In this document: one piece after another, positions 8,030-16,045 of the stretch | How the letters are laid out: every line of letters starts with the position of its first letter | Numbering within the stretch: position 1 is the first letter of the stretch | NCBI RefSeq assembly: GCF_020099275.1 | Contig: NZ_CP083646.1 | Span: forward strand, 1,488,001 to 1,552,000 | Direction of reading: 5' to 3' | DNA from: Corynebacterium falsenii | GTDB taxonomy: Bacteria; Actinomycetota; Actinomycetes; Mycobacteriales; Mycobacteriaceae | DNA: 64,000 bases | Translations under genes and position numbers: made by a program | Notes under the pieces: model-generated | What the model was told of the DNA's origin: nothing | Seen by the model: only the letters and a program-made list of their open reading frames with translations | The model's database searches: none

Positions 8030-8352
8030 TGTCTGGTGACATCTGATCTGGGTTGGCTCCCCAGCAGCGTCGAAGGATAAATCCCATGCCTATTTCCCAC
8101 CCTAAGCGTTGCGTGATCATGTCGTACGCGTGGCCCGCGCCCGTGGAGACGGCATCACGCACACCCGAATCGCCAGGAAGTTCGGTATCCACGCGGTGAC
8201 CTTGCATGAGTGGATGCGCTCAGCCGATGTTGGTGATGGCAACCGACCTAGCAAGACTCGGAAAGATTTCGCTGAGCTGCCCAAACTTCACGATCGGAGA
8301 AGAACATGTTACGTCTTTGCATTTAGAAAAGCAGCAACATGGGCATGACAAC
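8030..8352 (+). mobile_element. Remnant of an IS3-family insertion sequence
   Basis: TGTCTGGTGACATC at 8030 begins with the 5'-TG typical of IS3-family ends and lies 56 bp before a ribosome-binding site and ATG leading into a degraded OrfA. No OrfB (DDE integrase) and no right end are visible before the next gene, so only the left part survives. The exact ends are inferred. Confidence 0.45.
8086..8352 (+). pseudogene. IS3-type transposase OrfA remnant
   Basis: An ATG at 8086 preceded by GAAGGA starts MPISHPKR; a frameshift then moves to the frame RDHVVRVARARGDGITHTRI, ARKFGIHAVTLHEWMRSADV, EGNRP-like DGNRPSKTRKDFAEL. This follows the actinobacterial IS3 OrfA pattern (helix-turn-helix with the HP..L..W-R-AD-D-G motif, then AELRELR). 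Shortly after, around 8305, similarity seems to move to another frame (EKNMLRL) and stops appear. The leucine zipper and OrfB are missing, so the element cannot transpose by itself. Confidence 0.6.
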
Positions 8353-8513
8353 GTGAAATGAGTTTCACAACTCAGGAAGGCGTTTCTCCATCTAGTGAGG
8401 TTATTGGCGCAGTTCGGTCACGTGAACGGTGCGGGGCGGTGACACTATATGTGTCCTCGGAGCGTCTCGGGGGTCGTTCAGCGCAAGAGGTGCACACACT
8501 GTTATCAACGAGC

Positions 8514-8546
8514 AAAAGGCCAGCCCGCGCAATCGCGAACTGGCCC
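8514..8546 (-). terminator. Terminator of the fabG4-htdX operon
   Basis: Stem GGCCAG (8518-8523) with CTGGCC (8539-8544) and an inner CGCG/CGCG pairing; on the minus strand it is followed by TTTTGC. It lies about 30 nt past the htdX stop codon. Confidence 0.7.
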
Positions 8547-8576
8547 TCCAGGTTCCAGTGCCTTTGGCTCTAGTTC

Positions 8577-9506
8577 CTAGAGCTTTTCGATGGTCGCGCT
8601 GGCGTGCAGCGTTCCCAGCTTCGAGCTCTTTCGGGCTTGCAGCTTCCACTCAGATGGATTCGGGTAGGCCTTATCGCCTGCCGCATACGTAAACAGTGCC
8701 ACGGATGCCGGCAGTGTGACCGGCTTGGCGAACTCCACGCTGTAGCGGGCAGCGCTGGGCAGCACACCCTCCAGGGGGCGCAGCATGGCCGCAGCAGTCC
8801 ACATGCCATGGGCGATGACAGACGGGAAGCCAAAGGCCTTCGCGCCTGCGCCGGAGACGTGGATGGGATTCTTATCGCCGGATGCATCGGCATAGACCTT
8901 GATATCGGCCGGGGTCACGCGGAACGTCGCCGTCATCGTGTCCTCGTACTCATCGAATGCGATGGGCTCGATGATGCGACCATCCGTGGGCTGCTGATCC
9001 TTCAACGGCGAGCTGCTGGAAAGCTTCGCGCCCTTGGACAGGAAACTGGAGGTCTGCGTCCACACATCCTCACCAGCAACACTGACAACGGTGACCAGAT
9101 CCAACAACACACCCTTGGTGTGCGGGCGCAAGTTCTCCGCATGAACGCGGATGTCCAACACATCATCCACAGTGAGCGGACGGGTCTGCTCAATCTTGTT
9201 GGTCAAGTGGACCAACCCCACAGCATTCAGCGGGGAATCCTTCGCAGTGAGGATCTTCATGACCAGCGGGAAGCTCAGCACGTACGGATAGGTCAGCGGC
9301 AACTCGTTGCCCAGGCGCAGACCCGTGGCGCTGGTGTACTCCGCCAGGTGCTTCGGATTAACCTGCACACCCTTGACCTCGAAGGCGGTGGTGGGGTTGT
9401 CCTTGGCAACGTGCTTCGTGCCCACCACGGGCAGCACATCGCGCACCGCATTGCGGTACTCATCCATGAGGACGGGAATGGACTTCAACTCTGTGTATTG
9501 CGGCAT
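8577..9506 (-). CDS. htdX: MaoC-like 3-hydroxyacyl-thioester dehydratase
   Basis: 309-residue double hot-dog protein. The C-terminal half holds the hydratase 2 motif YADASGDKNPIHVS with the catalytic Asp and His; the N-terminal half is the degenerate MaoC_N repeat. Such enzymes dehydrate (R)-3-hydroxyacyl-thioesters in fatty acid elongation or run the reverse hydration. The order dehydratase-FabG4 with a divergent thiolase is the same as M. tuberculosis Rv0241c-Rv0242c-Rv0243, which is the main reason for the name htdX. The ATG at 9506 has AAGGAG 9 nt upstream. It is the second gene of the operon, 78 nt after fabG4. Whether it works in synthesis or degradation is not settled by sequence. Confidence 0.88.
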   Translation of the reverse strand: MPQYTELKSIPVLMDEYRNAVRDVLPVVGTKHVAKDNPTTAFEVKGVQVNPKHLAEYTSATGLRLGNELPLTYPYVLSFPLVMKILTAKDSPLNAVGLVHLTNKIEQTRPLTVDDVLDIRVHAENLRPHTKGVLLDLVTVVSVAGEDVWTQTSSFLSKGAKLSSSSPLKDQQPTDGRIIEPIAFDEYEDTMTATFRVTPADIKVYADASGDKNPIHVSGAGAKAFGFPSVIAHGMWTAAAMLRPLEGVLPSAARYSVEFAKPVTLPASVALFTYAAGDKAYPNPSEWKLQARKSSKLGTLHASATIEKL

Positions 9507-9539
9507 TCGCCTGCTCTCCTTGACGGTAGTGATTCTCTC

Positions 9540-9578
9540 AACCCTCGGCCGCGGAAAGTTCGTCCTTGAGCCGAGGTT
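9540..9578 (-). other. Intercistronic hairpin between fabG4 and htdX
   Basis: CTCGGC (9544-9549) pairs with GCCGAG (9570-9575), extendable through AAC/GTT with a mismatch. It sits in the 78-nt gap and has no U-tract, so processing, stability or partial attenuation is more likely than termination. Confidence 0.4.
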
Positions 9579-9584
9579 GTGTTC

Positions 9585-10934
9585 TTACGCGCCCAGCAGA
9601 GCCTGGCCACACACGCGCACAACGTTGCCCGAGACAGCCTGGGAGGCCGGGGAGGCGAAGTAGGCGATGGTCTCGGCAACGTCGATGGTCTCGCCACCCT
9701 GGTTCAGGGAAGACAGCACGCGGCCAGCAACACGGGTGCCGAACGGGATGGCAGCGGTCATCTGAGTCTCAATGAAGCCCGGAGCCACAGCGTTGACGGT
9801 GATGCCCTTAGCGGCCAACTCCTCAGAGAAGGAATCAACGAAGCCGATCACGCCGGCCTTCGTGGCGCCGTAATTGGTCTGGCCACGGTTACCTGCGATA
9901 CCGGCGATGGAAGCCACACCAATAACACGGCCGTTATCCGCCAAACCACCGTTGGCAACCAAGCCCTCGGTGATGCGCACGGGAGCAACCAAGTTCACCG
10001 CGATGACGGAGCTCCAGCGAGCATCATCCATGTTGGCGAGCAACTTATCGCGGGTAATGCCAGCGTTGTGCACGATGATGTCAATCGGTCCACCGTGGCG
10101 AGCCTCCGCGTGAGCCTTGAGCTTGTCGGCAGCATCGGCCGCGGTGACATCCAGCGGCAGGGCAGTGCCGCCCACCTTGTTGGCGGTCTCGGTAAGGCCC
10201 TCGCCCGCCTGGGGGACATCCACGCAAATGACCTTCGAGCCATCGCGGGCTAGGACCTCAGCGATCGTCGCGCCAATGCCGCGGGCAGCACCGGTGACCA
10301 CGGCAATCTTGCCCTCGGAGGGCTTATCCCAATCGGCGGGCGTCTCCGTCTTCTCGTCACCCACGCGGATCACCTGAGCATCCACAAACGCAGACTTACC
10401 CGAAAGGATAAAGCGCAGGGTGGACTCCAGGCCGGCGATGTTGTCGCCAGTCAGCTTCGGGTCGGTGTACACCAACTGCGCCGTCGCGCCGCGCAGCAGC
10501 TCCTTAGCCACGGAACGGCTGAAGCCCTCGAGGGCGCGCTGTGCGATGCGCTCGTCCGAAGACTCGGCCAACTCCGGAGTGGTGCCAATAATAAGGACAC
10601 GGCCACAAGGCTGAATCTGTCGCATCACGGGGTGGAAGAAATCGTACAGTTCCTTCAGATCCTCGGGCTTGGTGATGCCGGTGGCGTCGAACACCAAAGC
10701 AGCGTACTTGCTATCACCAGCAGTGCGGGAGATCTTGTAATCCCCGGTCAGGGCCTTCTCAATGCCGTCCGCCAAGCGACCGGAACCGCCGAGCAAAACA
10801 CGACCGTCCAAGGCAGGCTCGCCCTTCTTGTAACGGCGCAACTTCGTGGGCACAGGCATGCCCACGTTCTTGGCGATCTTCTTGCCAGCATTCGAATTAA
10901 TGAACTTCAGGTATGCGTCCTGATTGGATGGCAC
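9585..10934 (-). CDS. fabG4: 3-oxoacyl-thioester reductase, FabG4 type
   Basis: 449 residues, about 200 longer than ordinary FabG. The extra N-terminal domain (residues 1 to about 205) is a degenerate Rossmann-like fold as in mycobacterial high-molecular-weight FabG4. The C-terminal short-chain dehydrogenase domain has the nucleotide motif [25 protein letters not shown], and the catalytic Ser-Tyr-Lys in GVASIAG and TNYGATKAG. FabG4 reduces 3-oxoacyl-CoA/ACP with NADH preference in the known homologue. The GTG start at 10934 has GAGGAG 10 nt upstream. It heads the operon with htdX and is divergent from fadA2, sharing a 187-nt control region that contains a palindrome. Confidence 0.92.
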   Translation of the reverse strand: MPSNQDAYLKFINSNAGKKIAKNVGMPVPTKLRRYKKGEPALDGRVLLGGSGRLADGIEKALTGDYKISRTAGDSKYAALVFDATGITKPEDLKELYDFFHPVMRQIQPCGRVLIIGTTPELAESSDERIAQRALEGFSRSVAKELLRGATAQLVYTDPKLTGDNIAGLESTLRFILSGKSAFVDAQVIRVGDEKTETPADWDKPSEGKIAVVTGAARGIGATIAEVLARDGSKVICVDVPQAGEGLTETANKVGGTALPLDVTAADAADKLKAHAEARHGGPIDIIVHNAGITRDKLLANMDDARWSSVIAVNLVAPVRITEGLVANGGLADNGRVIGVASIAGIAGNRGQTNYGATKAGVIGFVDSFSEELAAKGITVNAVAPGFIETQMTAAIPFGTRVAGRVLSSLNQGGETIDVAETIAYFASPASQAVSGNVVRVCGQALLGA

Positions 10935-11031
10935 GGGTGTTCAACTCCTCACAAAGTGCTCGTCTGCACTGGGGCTGTCATCGGGACAGTCGCAGCAGGT
11001 TCACCGCGCATGCGGAAAAACCGAGACAATC

Positions 11032-11057
11032 TATACTCTCATGTATAACATTAGAGT
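11032..11057. promoter_or_regulatory. Palindromic operator candidate and -10 of fadA2
   Basis: Near-perfect 23-bp palindrome at 11035-11057 built as ACTCT-c-ATGT-ata-ACAT-t-AGAGT. A -10-like TATACT (11032-11037) on the plus strand overlaps its left edge, so a bound repressor would block fadA2 transcription and could also act on fabG4-htdX. The regulator is not in this window; a TetR-type fatty acid regulator is a guess. Confidence 0.5.
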
Positions 11058-11121
11058 GTGATTGAGCGCACCGTGTAACGAATTGACTACACAGCTCACA
11101 AACTTTATTGGAGTGACTACA

Positions 11122-12438
11122 TTGACTAAAGGATCCCCCCGGAAGGTCGCCATCCTCGGCGGCAACCGCATTCCCTTCGCCCGTTCCAACAAGGAATACG
11201 CCTCCGCATCCAACCAGGACATGCTCACCGCCGCCATCGACGGCCTGGTCGCACGCTACGGCCTGCAGGGTGAGGAGCTGGGCCAGGTCGTGGCCGGCGC
11301 CGTGCTCAAGCACGCCCGCGACTTCAACCTGACCCGCGAGGTTGTCATGGGCTCGGCCCTGTCCTCGACCACCCCCGCATTCGATCTGCAGATGGCCTGC
11401 GGCACCGGCCTGGCCTCCATCGTGCAGGTCGCCGATGCCATCGCCATGGGCCGCATCGAGTCCGGCATCGGCGGCGGCGTGGATACCACCTCCGATGCCC
11501 CGCTGGCCGTCAACGACGAGCTGCGCAAGACCCTCATCAAGCTCAACAACGCCAAGACCGCCGGCGCCCGCGTGAAGCTGCTGGGCTCCATCCGCCCAGG
11601 CCAGCTCGCCCCGGAGCAGCCCTCCAACGGTGAGCCCCGCACCGGCCTGTCCATGGGCGAGCACGCCGCCATCACCGCCCGCGAGTTCGGCCTGACCCGC
11701 GAGGAGCAGGACGAGCTGGCTGCCACCTCCCACCAGAACCTCGCCAAGGCCTACGAGGAGGGCTTCTTCGAGGACCTCGTCACCCCATTCCTCGGCGTGC
11801 AGCGCGATACCAACCTGCGCCCCGACTCCACCGTGGAGAAGCTGGCCAAGCTCAAGCCCGTCTTCGGCAAGCGCGATGCCGAGCAGCACGGCACCAAGGC
11901 CACTATGACCGCCGGTAACTCCACCCCGCTGACCGACGGCGCCTCCGCCGTGCTCATCTCCTCTGAGGACTGGGCCAAGGAACACAACATCCCGGTGCAG
12001 GCCTACCTGGTCGACTCCGAAATCGCCGCGGTGGACTTCATCCACGGCCGCAACGGCATGACCCCCGACGGCCTGCTCATGAGCCCCACCTACGCCGTGC
12101 CTCGCCTCCTGGAGCGCAACGGCCTGAGCCTGCAGGACTTCGACTTCTACGAAATCCACGAGGCCTTCGCCTCCCAGACCCTGGCCACCCTGAAGGCCTG
12201 GGAAAGCGCCGAGTACTGCAAGGACCGCCTGGGCCTGGACAAGCCGCTGGGCTCCATCGACCGCTCCAAGCTCAACGTTAAGGGCTCCTCCCTGGCAGCC
12301 GGCCACCCCTTCGCCGCCACCGGTGGTCGCATCATCGCCACCGCCGCGAAGGTTCTGGAGCAAAACGGTGGCGGCCGCACCCTCGTGTCCATCTGCGCCG
12401 CAGGTGGTCAGGGCATCGTCGCCATCATCGAGCGCTAG
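11122..12438 (+). CDS. fadA2: Acetyl-CoA acyltransferase (thiolase)
   Basis: 438 residues when started at TTG 11122, which has GGAG 8 nt upstream; starts further 5' lack a ribosome-binding site. Thiolase signatures: nucleophilic Cys in QMACGTGLAS (about residue 93), His in AAGHPFAATGGR and second Cys in SICAAGGQG near the C-terminus. Thiolases cleave 3-ketoacyl-CoA or condense acetyl-CoA. Its neighbour relation with fabG4 and htdX matches FadA2 of mycobacteria and suggests a shared acyl-CoA pathway. Codon use is strongly biased toward C-ending codons, suggesting high expression. Followed by a strong terminator. Confidence 0.93.
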   Translation: MTKGSPRKVAILGGNRIPFARSNKEYASASNQDMLTAAIDGLVARYGLQGEELGQVVAGAVLKHARDFNLTREVVMGSALSSTTPAFDLQMACGTGLASIVQVADAIAMGRIESGIGGGVDTTSDAPLAVNDELRKTLIKLNNAKTAGARVKLLGSIRPGQLAPEQPSNGEPRTGLSMGEHAAITAREFGLTREEQDELAATSHQNLAKAYEEGFFEDLVTPFLGVQRDTNLRPDSTVEKLAKLKPVFGKRDAEQHGTKATMTAGNSTPLTDGASAVLISSEDWAKEHNIPVQAYLVDSEIAAVDFIHGRNGMTPDGLLMSPTYAVPRLLERNGLSLQDFDFYEIHEAFASQTLATLKAWESAEYCKDRLGLDKPLGSIDRSKLNVKGSSLAAGHPFAATGGRIIATAAKVLEQNGGGRTLVSICAAGGQGIVAIIER

Positions 12439-12486
12439 GCGCACTGTACCTAGCTCACTCGCGCACCGGCACCCCCGCGAGTGCAA

Positions 12487-12538
12487 CCCCCGCGATCCCG
12501 CGCCCCTTATGGCGCGTGGGTCGCGGGGGATTCTTTTA
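12487..12538 (+). terminator. Terminator of fadA2
   Basis: Stem CCCCCGCGA (12487-12495) with TCGCGGGGG (12521-12529), inner GCGCC/GGCGC pairing, followed by ATTCTTTTATT. Confidence 0.85.
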
Positions 12539-12640
12539 TTCGACGCCACCAGGACCCCACTGCCTCCAACCCGTCATCATTCAGCCACCACTGGTCACCG
12601 CCACGGGGATTCGGGGGAGAGCGCGCACGTAGCGGCGTCG

Positions 12641-12646
12641 TATGAT
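12641..12646 (+). promoter_or_regulatory. -10 element upstream of coaE
   Basis: TATGAT followed 6 nt later by an ATG (12653) that is in frame with coaE. Transcription would start near this ATG, giving either a leaderless N-terminally extended CoaE or a 100-nt leader for the downstream start. Confidence 0.5.
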
Positions 12647-12754
12647 CAAAAGATGTATGCCAGGAACCCCCTGGCCACCGACCCGCCGGGGCAACCGCTC
12701 GCTCCAACAGCACCCAGCGGGTACACACGCAGACACACGATTCGTGGAGGGCAC

Positions 12755-13345
12755 ATGAAAAAAATCGGACTAACCGGCGGAATCGGCTCAGGAAAATCCA
12801 CCGTCTCCGGCCGCCTCGCAGAACACGGCGCGTTCATCGTGGACGCCGACAAGATCGCCCGCGAGATCGTAGAACCCGGACAACCAGCACTAGCGGAGCT
12901 AGACCACGCCTTTGACGGAGTGATCAACCCCGATGGCACCCTCAACCGCCAAGAACTCGCGCGGCAAGCCTTCGCTACCAAAGAAAAAACCCAGGTACTC
13001 AACAACATCACCCACCCGCGCATCCGCGCCCGCACCCAAGAACTATTCGACCAAGCCGAAGCGCAAGGGGAGCCCGTGGTGGTCTACGACATGCCACTGC
13101 TCATCGAAAACGGCGAGGCAGAAAAGATGGATGCCGTGTGGGTGGTGGACGCCCCCGACGAGGTGCGCATCCAACGGCTCGTCGACCACCGAGGACTCGA
13201 TGAAGACGACGCCCGCCGGCGCATCAACGCCCAAATCGACCGCGAGACTCGCCTGGCAGCCGCAGACACCGTGCTGGATAACGGCGGCAGCGTAGAAGAA
13301 CTGCTCGCACAGGTGGACAGGGCCTGGCAGGAACGGGCGCAGTAG
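12755..13345 (+). CDS. coaE: Dephospho-CoA kinase
   Basis: 196 residues, usual length for the family. The P-loop is at the very N-terminus (IGLTGGIGSGKSTV), followed by the CoA-site VDADKIAREIVEPGQPAL, and the lid region VYDMPLLIENG. It phosphorylates the 3'-OH of dephospho-CoA, the last step of CoA synthesis, in the cytoplasm. The ATG at 12755 has GGAGG 7 nt upstream and fits the family N-terminus; an in-frame ATG at 12653 would add 34 Pro/Thr-rich residues. The uvrB gene follows 23 nt later, the usual actinobacterial neighbour order rpsA...coaE-uvrB. Confidence 0.95.
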   Translation: MKKIGLTGGIGSGKSTVSGRLAEHGAFIVDADKIAREIVEPGQPALAELDHAFDGVINPDGTLNRQELARQAFATKEKTQVLNNITHPRIRARTQELFDQAEAQGEPVVVYDMPLLIENGEAEKMDAVWVVDAPDEVRIQRLVDHRGLDEDDARRRINAQIDRETRLAAADTVLDNGGSVEELLAQVDRAWQERAQ

Positions 13346-13354
13346 AAGGCGCGG

Positions 13355-13360
13355 TAGAAT
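13355..13360 (+). promoter_or_regulatory. -10 element of uvrB, probably leaderless
   Basis: TAGAAT ends 8 nt before the uvrB ATG; no Shine-Dalgarno is present in between. No SOS box was recognised. Confidence 0.5.
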
Positions 13361-13368
13361 AGGCCACT

Positions 13369-15555
13369 ATGGCCTTTGCAGCAGAACGTCCGGAACTGTC
13401 CTATTCAGAATTCCGTCCCGTGGGGGACGTGGAACGGGCGAAGGGCACCTTCGAGGTCATCAGCGACTACGAACCCGCTGGTGACCAGCCCGCCGCCATC
13501 GCAGAACTGGCCGAACGGCTCGACCGGGGAGAACGAGACGTGGTGCTCATGGGCGCCACGGGTACCGGCAAATCGGCCACCGCCGCGTGGCTCATCGAGA
13601 AAGTCCAGCGGCCCACGCTGGTCATGGCACCGAACAAGACCCTCGCCGCGCAGCTCGCCAACGAGCTGCGCAGCCTGCTGCCCAACAACGCGGTGGAATA
13701 CTTCGTCTCGTACTACGACTACTACCAACCAGAGGCGTACATCGCGCAGACGGATACCTACATCGAAAAGGACTCGTCCATCAACGAGGACGTAGAGCGA
13801 CTGCGCCACTCCGCCACATCGGCGCTGTTGTCGCGCCGGGACGTGGTGGTGGTCTCCTCGGTCTCGTGCATCTACGGCCTGGGAACCCCGCAGTCCTACC
13901 TGGACCGATCAGTGATGCTGAAGCTCAACGAGGAAGTGGAGCGCGACCAGTTCCTGCGGCTGCTGGTAGACATCCAGTACTCCCGCAACGACATCTCCTT
14001 CACCCGCGGCACCTTCCGCGTGAAGGGCGACACGGTGGACATCATCCCGGCCTACGAGGAACTGGCCGTGCGCGTGGAGTTCTTCGGCGACGAGATCGAC
14101 GCGCTGTACTACATCCACCCCCTCACCGGCGATGTCATCCGCGAGGTCGAAGAGCTGCGGATCTTCCCGGCCACGCACTATGTGGCAGGCCCCGACCGCA
14201 TGGAACGCGCGATGAAGGACATCAAGGAAGAGCTGGACCACCGGCTCGCGGAGCTGGAAAACCGCGGCAAGCTGCTGGAGGCCCAGCGGCTGCGCATGCG
14301 CACGGAATACGACTTGGAGATGATCCAGCAAGTCGGCTTCACCAGCGGCATTGAGAACTACTCGCGGCACATCGACGGCCGCCCCGCGGGCTCCGCACCG
14401 GCCACGCTCATTGACTACTTCCCAGAGGACTTCCTCACCATCATCGACGAGTCGCACGTGACCGTGCCGCAGATCGGCGGCATGTTCGAAGGCGACATGT
14501 CCCGCAAGCGCAACCTCGTGGAGCACGGCTTCCGCCTGCCCAGCGCGCTGGACAACCGCCCGCTGACGTGGGAGGAGTTCGACGACCGCAAGGGCCAATG
14601 CGTGTACATGTCCGCCACCCCCGGCGACTACGAAATCGCCGCCGCCCAGGGCGAATACGTGGAGCAGGTCATTCGCCCCACCGGCCTGGTGGATCCCAAG
14701 GTGGAGGTGCGCCCCACCGACGGCCAGATCGACGACCTCATCGAGCAGATCCGCCAGCGCGTGGAAAAGAAGGAGCGCGTGCTGGTCACCACGCTGACCA
14801 AGCGGATGGCCGAGGACCTCACCGACTACCTGCTGGAACACGGCGTGAAGGTGCGGTACATGCACTCGGATATCGACACGCTCAAGCGCGTGGAGCTGCT
14901 GCGCCAGTTGCGCCTGGGCGAATACGACGTGCTCGTGGGCATCAACCTGCTGCGCGAGGGCCTGGACCTGCCAGAAGTCTCGCTGGTCGCGATCCTCGAC
15001 GCCGACAAGGAAGGCTTCCTGCGCTCCACCCGCTCGCTGATCCAGACCATCGGCCGCGCCGCCCGTAACGTCTCCGGCGAGGTCATCATGTACGCGGACA
15101 AGGTCACCGAGTCGATGCAATACGCCATCGACGAGACCGAGCGCCGCCGTGAAAAGCAGATCGCCTACAACAAGGAGCACGGCATCGACCCGCAGCCATT
15201 GCGGAAGAAGATCGCGGACATCCTGGATCAGGTCGCCGAGCTGGAAGCCGCTGCCGGCGCTGGTGTCGATTCCGATTCCGATGCTGCCGCCGACGCCGCC
15301 AGCTCGCCCAGCTCCGATGCCATCTTGGCCTCCGAGGGGCTGGTCAACCAGGGATTCGGGGGCGGCTCTGGTGCCGGTGGGGCGGATGCCGATGGGTCGA
15401 TGGCTCGACCGCAGTTGGAAAAGCTCATCGAGGACATGACCCGCCAGATGAAGGAAGCCGCCAAGGAGCTGAAGTTCGAGCTCGCCGGTCGGCTGCGCGA
15501 TGAGATCGCCGATTTGCGCAAGGAACTGCGCGGCATGAAGGAAGCCGGAATGTAG
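13369..15555 (+). CDS. uvrB: Excinuclease ABC subunit UvrB
   Basis: 728 residues, somewhat longer than the usual about 670. Helicase motifs are clear: Walker [15 protein letters not shown], the beta-hairpin region [16 protein letters not shown] that clamps damaged [21 protein letters not shown], and [14 protein letters not shown]. The C-terminal UVR domain (about residues 680-720) binds UvrC. Between helicase and UVR domain lies an extra linker of about 50 residues rich in Asp, Ala, Ser and Gly, which accounts for the added length. With uvrA at 19.9 kb it performs nucleotide-excision repair. Confidence 0.98.
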   Translation: MAFAAERPELSYSEFRPVGDVERAKGTFEVISDYEPAGDQPAAIAELAERLDRGERDVVLMGATGTGKSATAAWLIEKVQRPTLVMAPNKTLAAQLANELRSLLPNNAVEYFVSYYDYYQPEAYIAQTDTYIEKDSSINEDVERLRHSATSALLSRRDVVVVSSVSCIYGLGTPQSYLDRSVMLKLNEEVERDQFLRLLVDIQYSRNDISFTRGTFRVKGDTVDIIPAYEELAVRVEFFGDEIDALYYIHPLTGDVIREVEELRIFPATHYVAGPDRMERAMKDIKEELDHRLAELENRGKLLEAQRLRMRTEYDLEMIQQVGFTSGIENYSRHIDGRPAGSAPATLIDYFPEDFLTIIDESHVTVPQIGGMFEGDMSRKRNLVEHGFRLPSALDNRPLTWEEFDDRKGQCVYMSATPGDYEIAAAQGEYVEQVIRPTGLVDPKVEVRPTDGQIDDLIEQIRQRVEKKERVLVTTLTKRMAEDLTDYLLEHGVKVRYMHSDIDTLKRVELLRQLRLGEYDVLVGINLLREGLDLPEVSLVAILDADKEGFLRSTRSLIQTIGRAARNVSGEVIMYADKVTESMQYAIDETERRREKQIAYNKEHGIDPQPLRKKIADILDQVAELEAAAGAGVDSDSDAAADAASSPSSDAILASEGLVNQGFGGGSGAGGADADGSMARPQLEKLIEDMTRQMKEAAKELKFELAGRLRDEIADLRKELRGMKEAGM

Positions 15556-15565
15556 GATGGCACCT

Positions 15566-16006
15566 ATGTATAACGTTGTAGTGGTGGGTACCGACGGCTC
15601 CGATTCTTCGATGCTGGCAGTCAGCCGAGCGGCAGGCATAGCGGCCGTCGTGGGGGCGGAGCTCGTGCTGGCCAGCGCCTATATCGGAGATTCGGCCAAC
15701 AAGGCAGACAAAGCCGCAATGCAGGGGCGCTCAGCCACCCTGGATGGGGAACAGGCTGCCTCGTCCGTTCTGGCGGCGGCGGAGGACTTCGCGCGGGAAA
15801 AGGGCGCGGAGCGGGTACGCACCGTGCTCCGCGAAGGCACGCCCGTTGAGGCTCTCATGGATGTGGTGACCAGCGAAAACGCCGACCTTCTGGTGGTCGG
15901 CAACCGCGGCATCAATTCCCTGACCGGCCGCCTCTTGGGCAGCGTCCCGGCCGATGTGGCCCGGCAGGCGCACTGCGACGTGATGATTGTTCACACGGTA
16001 GACTAG
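15566..16006 (+). CDS. Universal stress protein (UspA family)
   Basis: 146 residues from the ATG at 15566 (MYNVVVVGTDGSD), with GGATGG upstream; an ATG at 15557 would add three residues. The ATP-binding signature G-x2-G-x9-G-S is intact in VGNRGINSLTGRLLGSV, so this is the nucleotide-binding UspFG-like class. The gene starts 10 nt after the uvrB stop and is probably co-transcribed. Function is general stress survival; the precise role in corynebacteria is unknown. Confidence 0.9.
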   Translation: MYNVVVVGTDGSDSSMLAVSRAAGIAAVVGAELVLASAYIGDSANKADKAAMQGRSATLDGEQAASSVLAAAEDFAREKGAERVRTVLREGTPVEALMDVVTSENADLLVVGNRGINSLTGRLLGSVPADVARQAHCDVMIVHTVD

Positions 16007-16045
16007 CCGCTCGGTCTAATCTGGCTTAGCCCGGCGTGGTCCCGC

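Noticed and set aside
7935..8207. 90-residue minus-strand ORF ending DSHFD
   Set aside because: Overlaps the IS3 remnant in antisense, no Shine-Dalgarno and no family I recognise; could be a remnant of something else.
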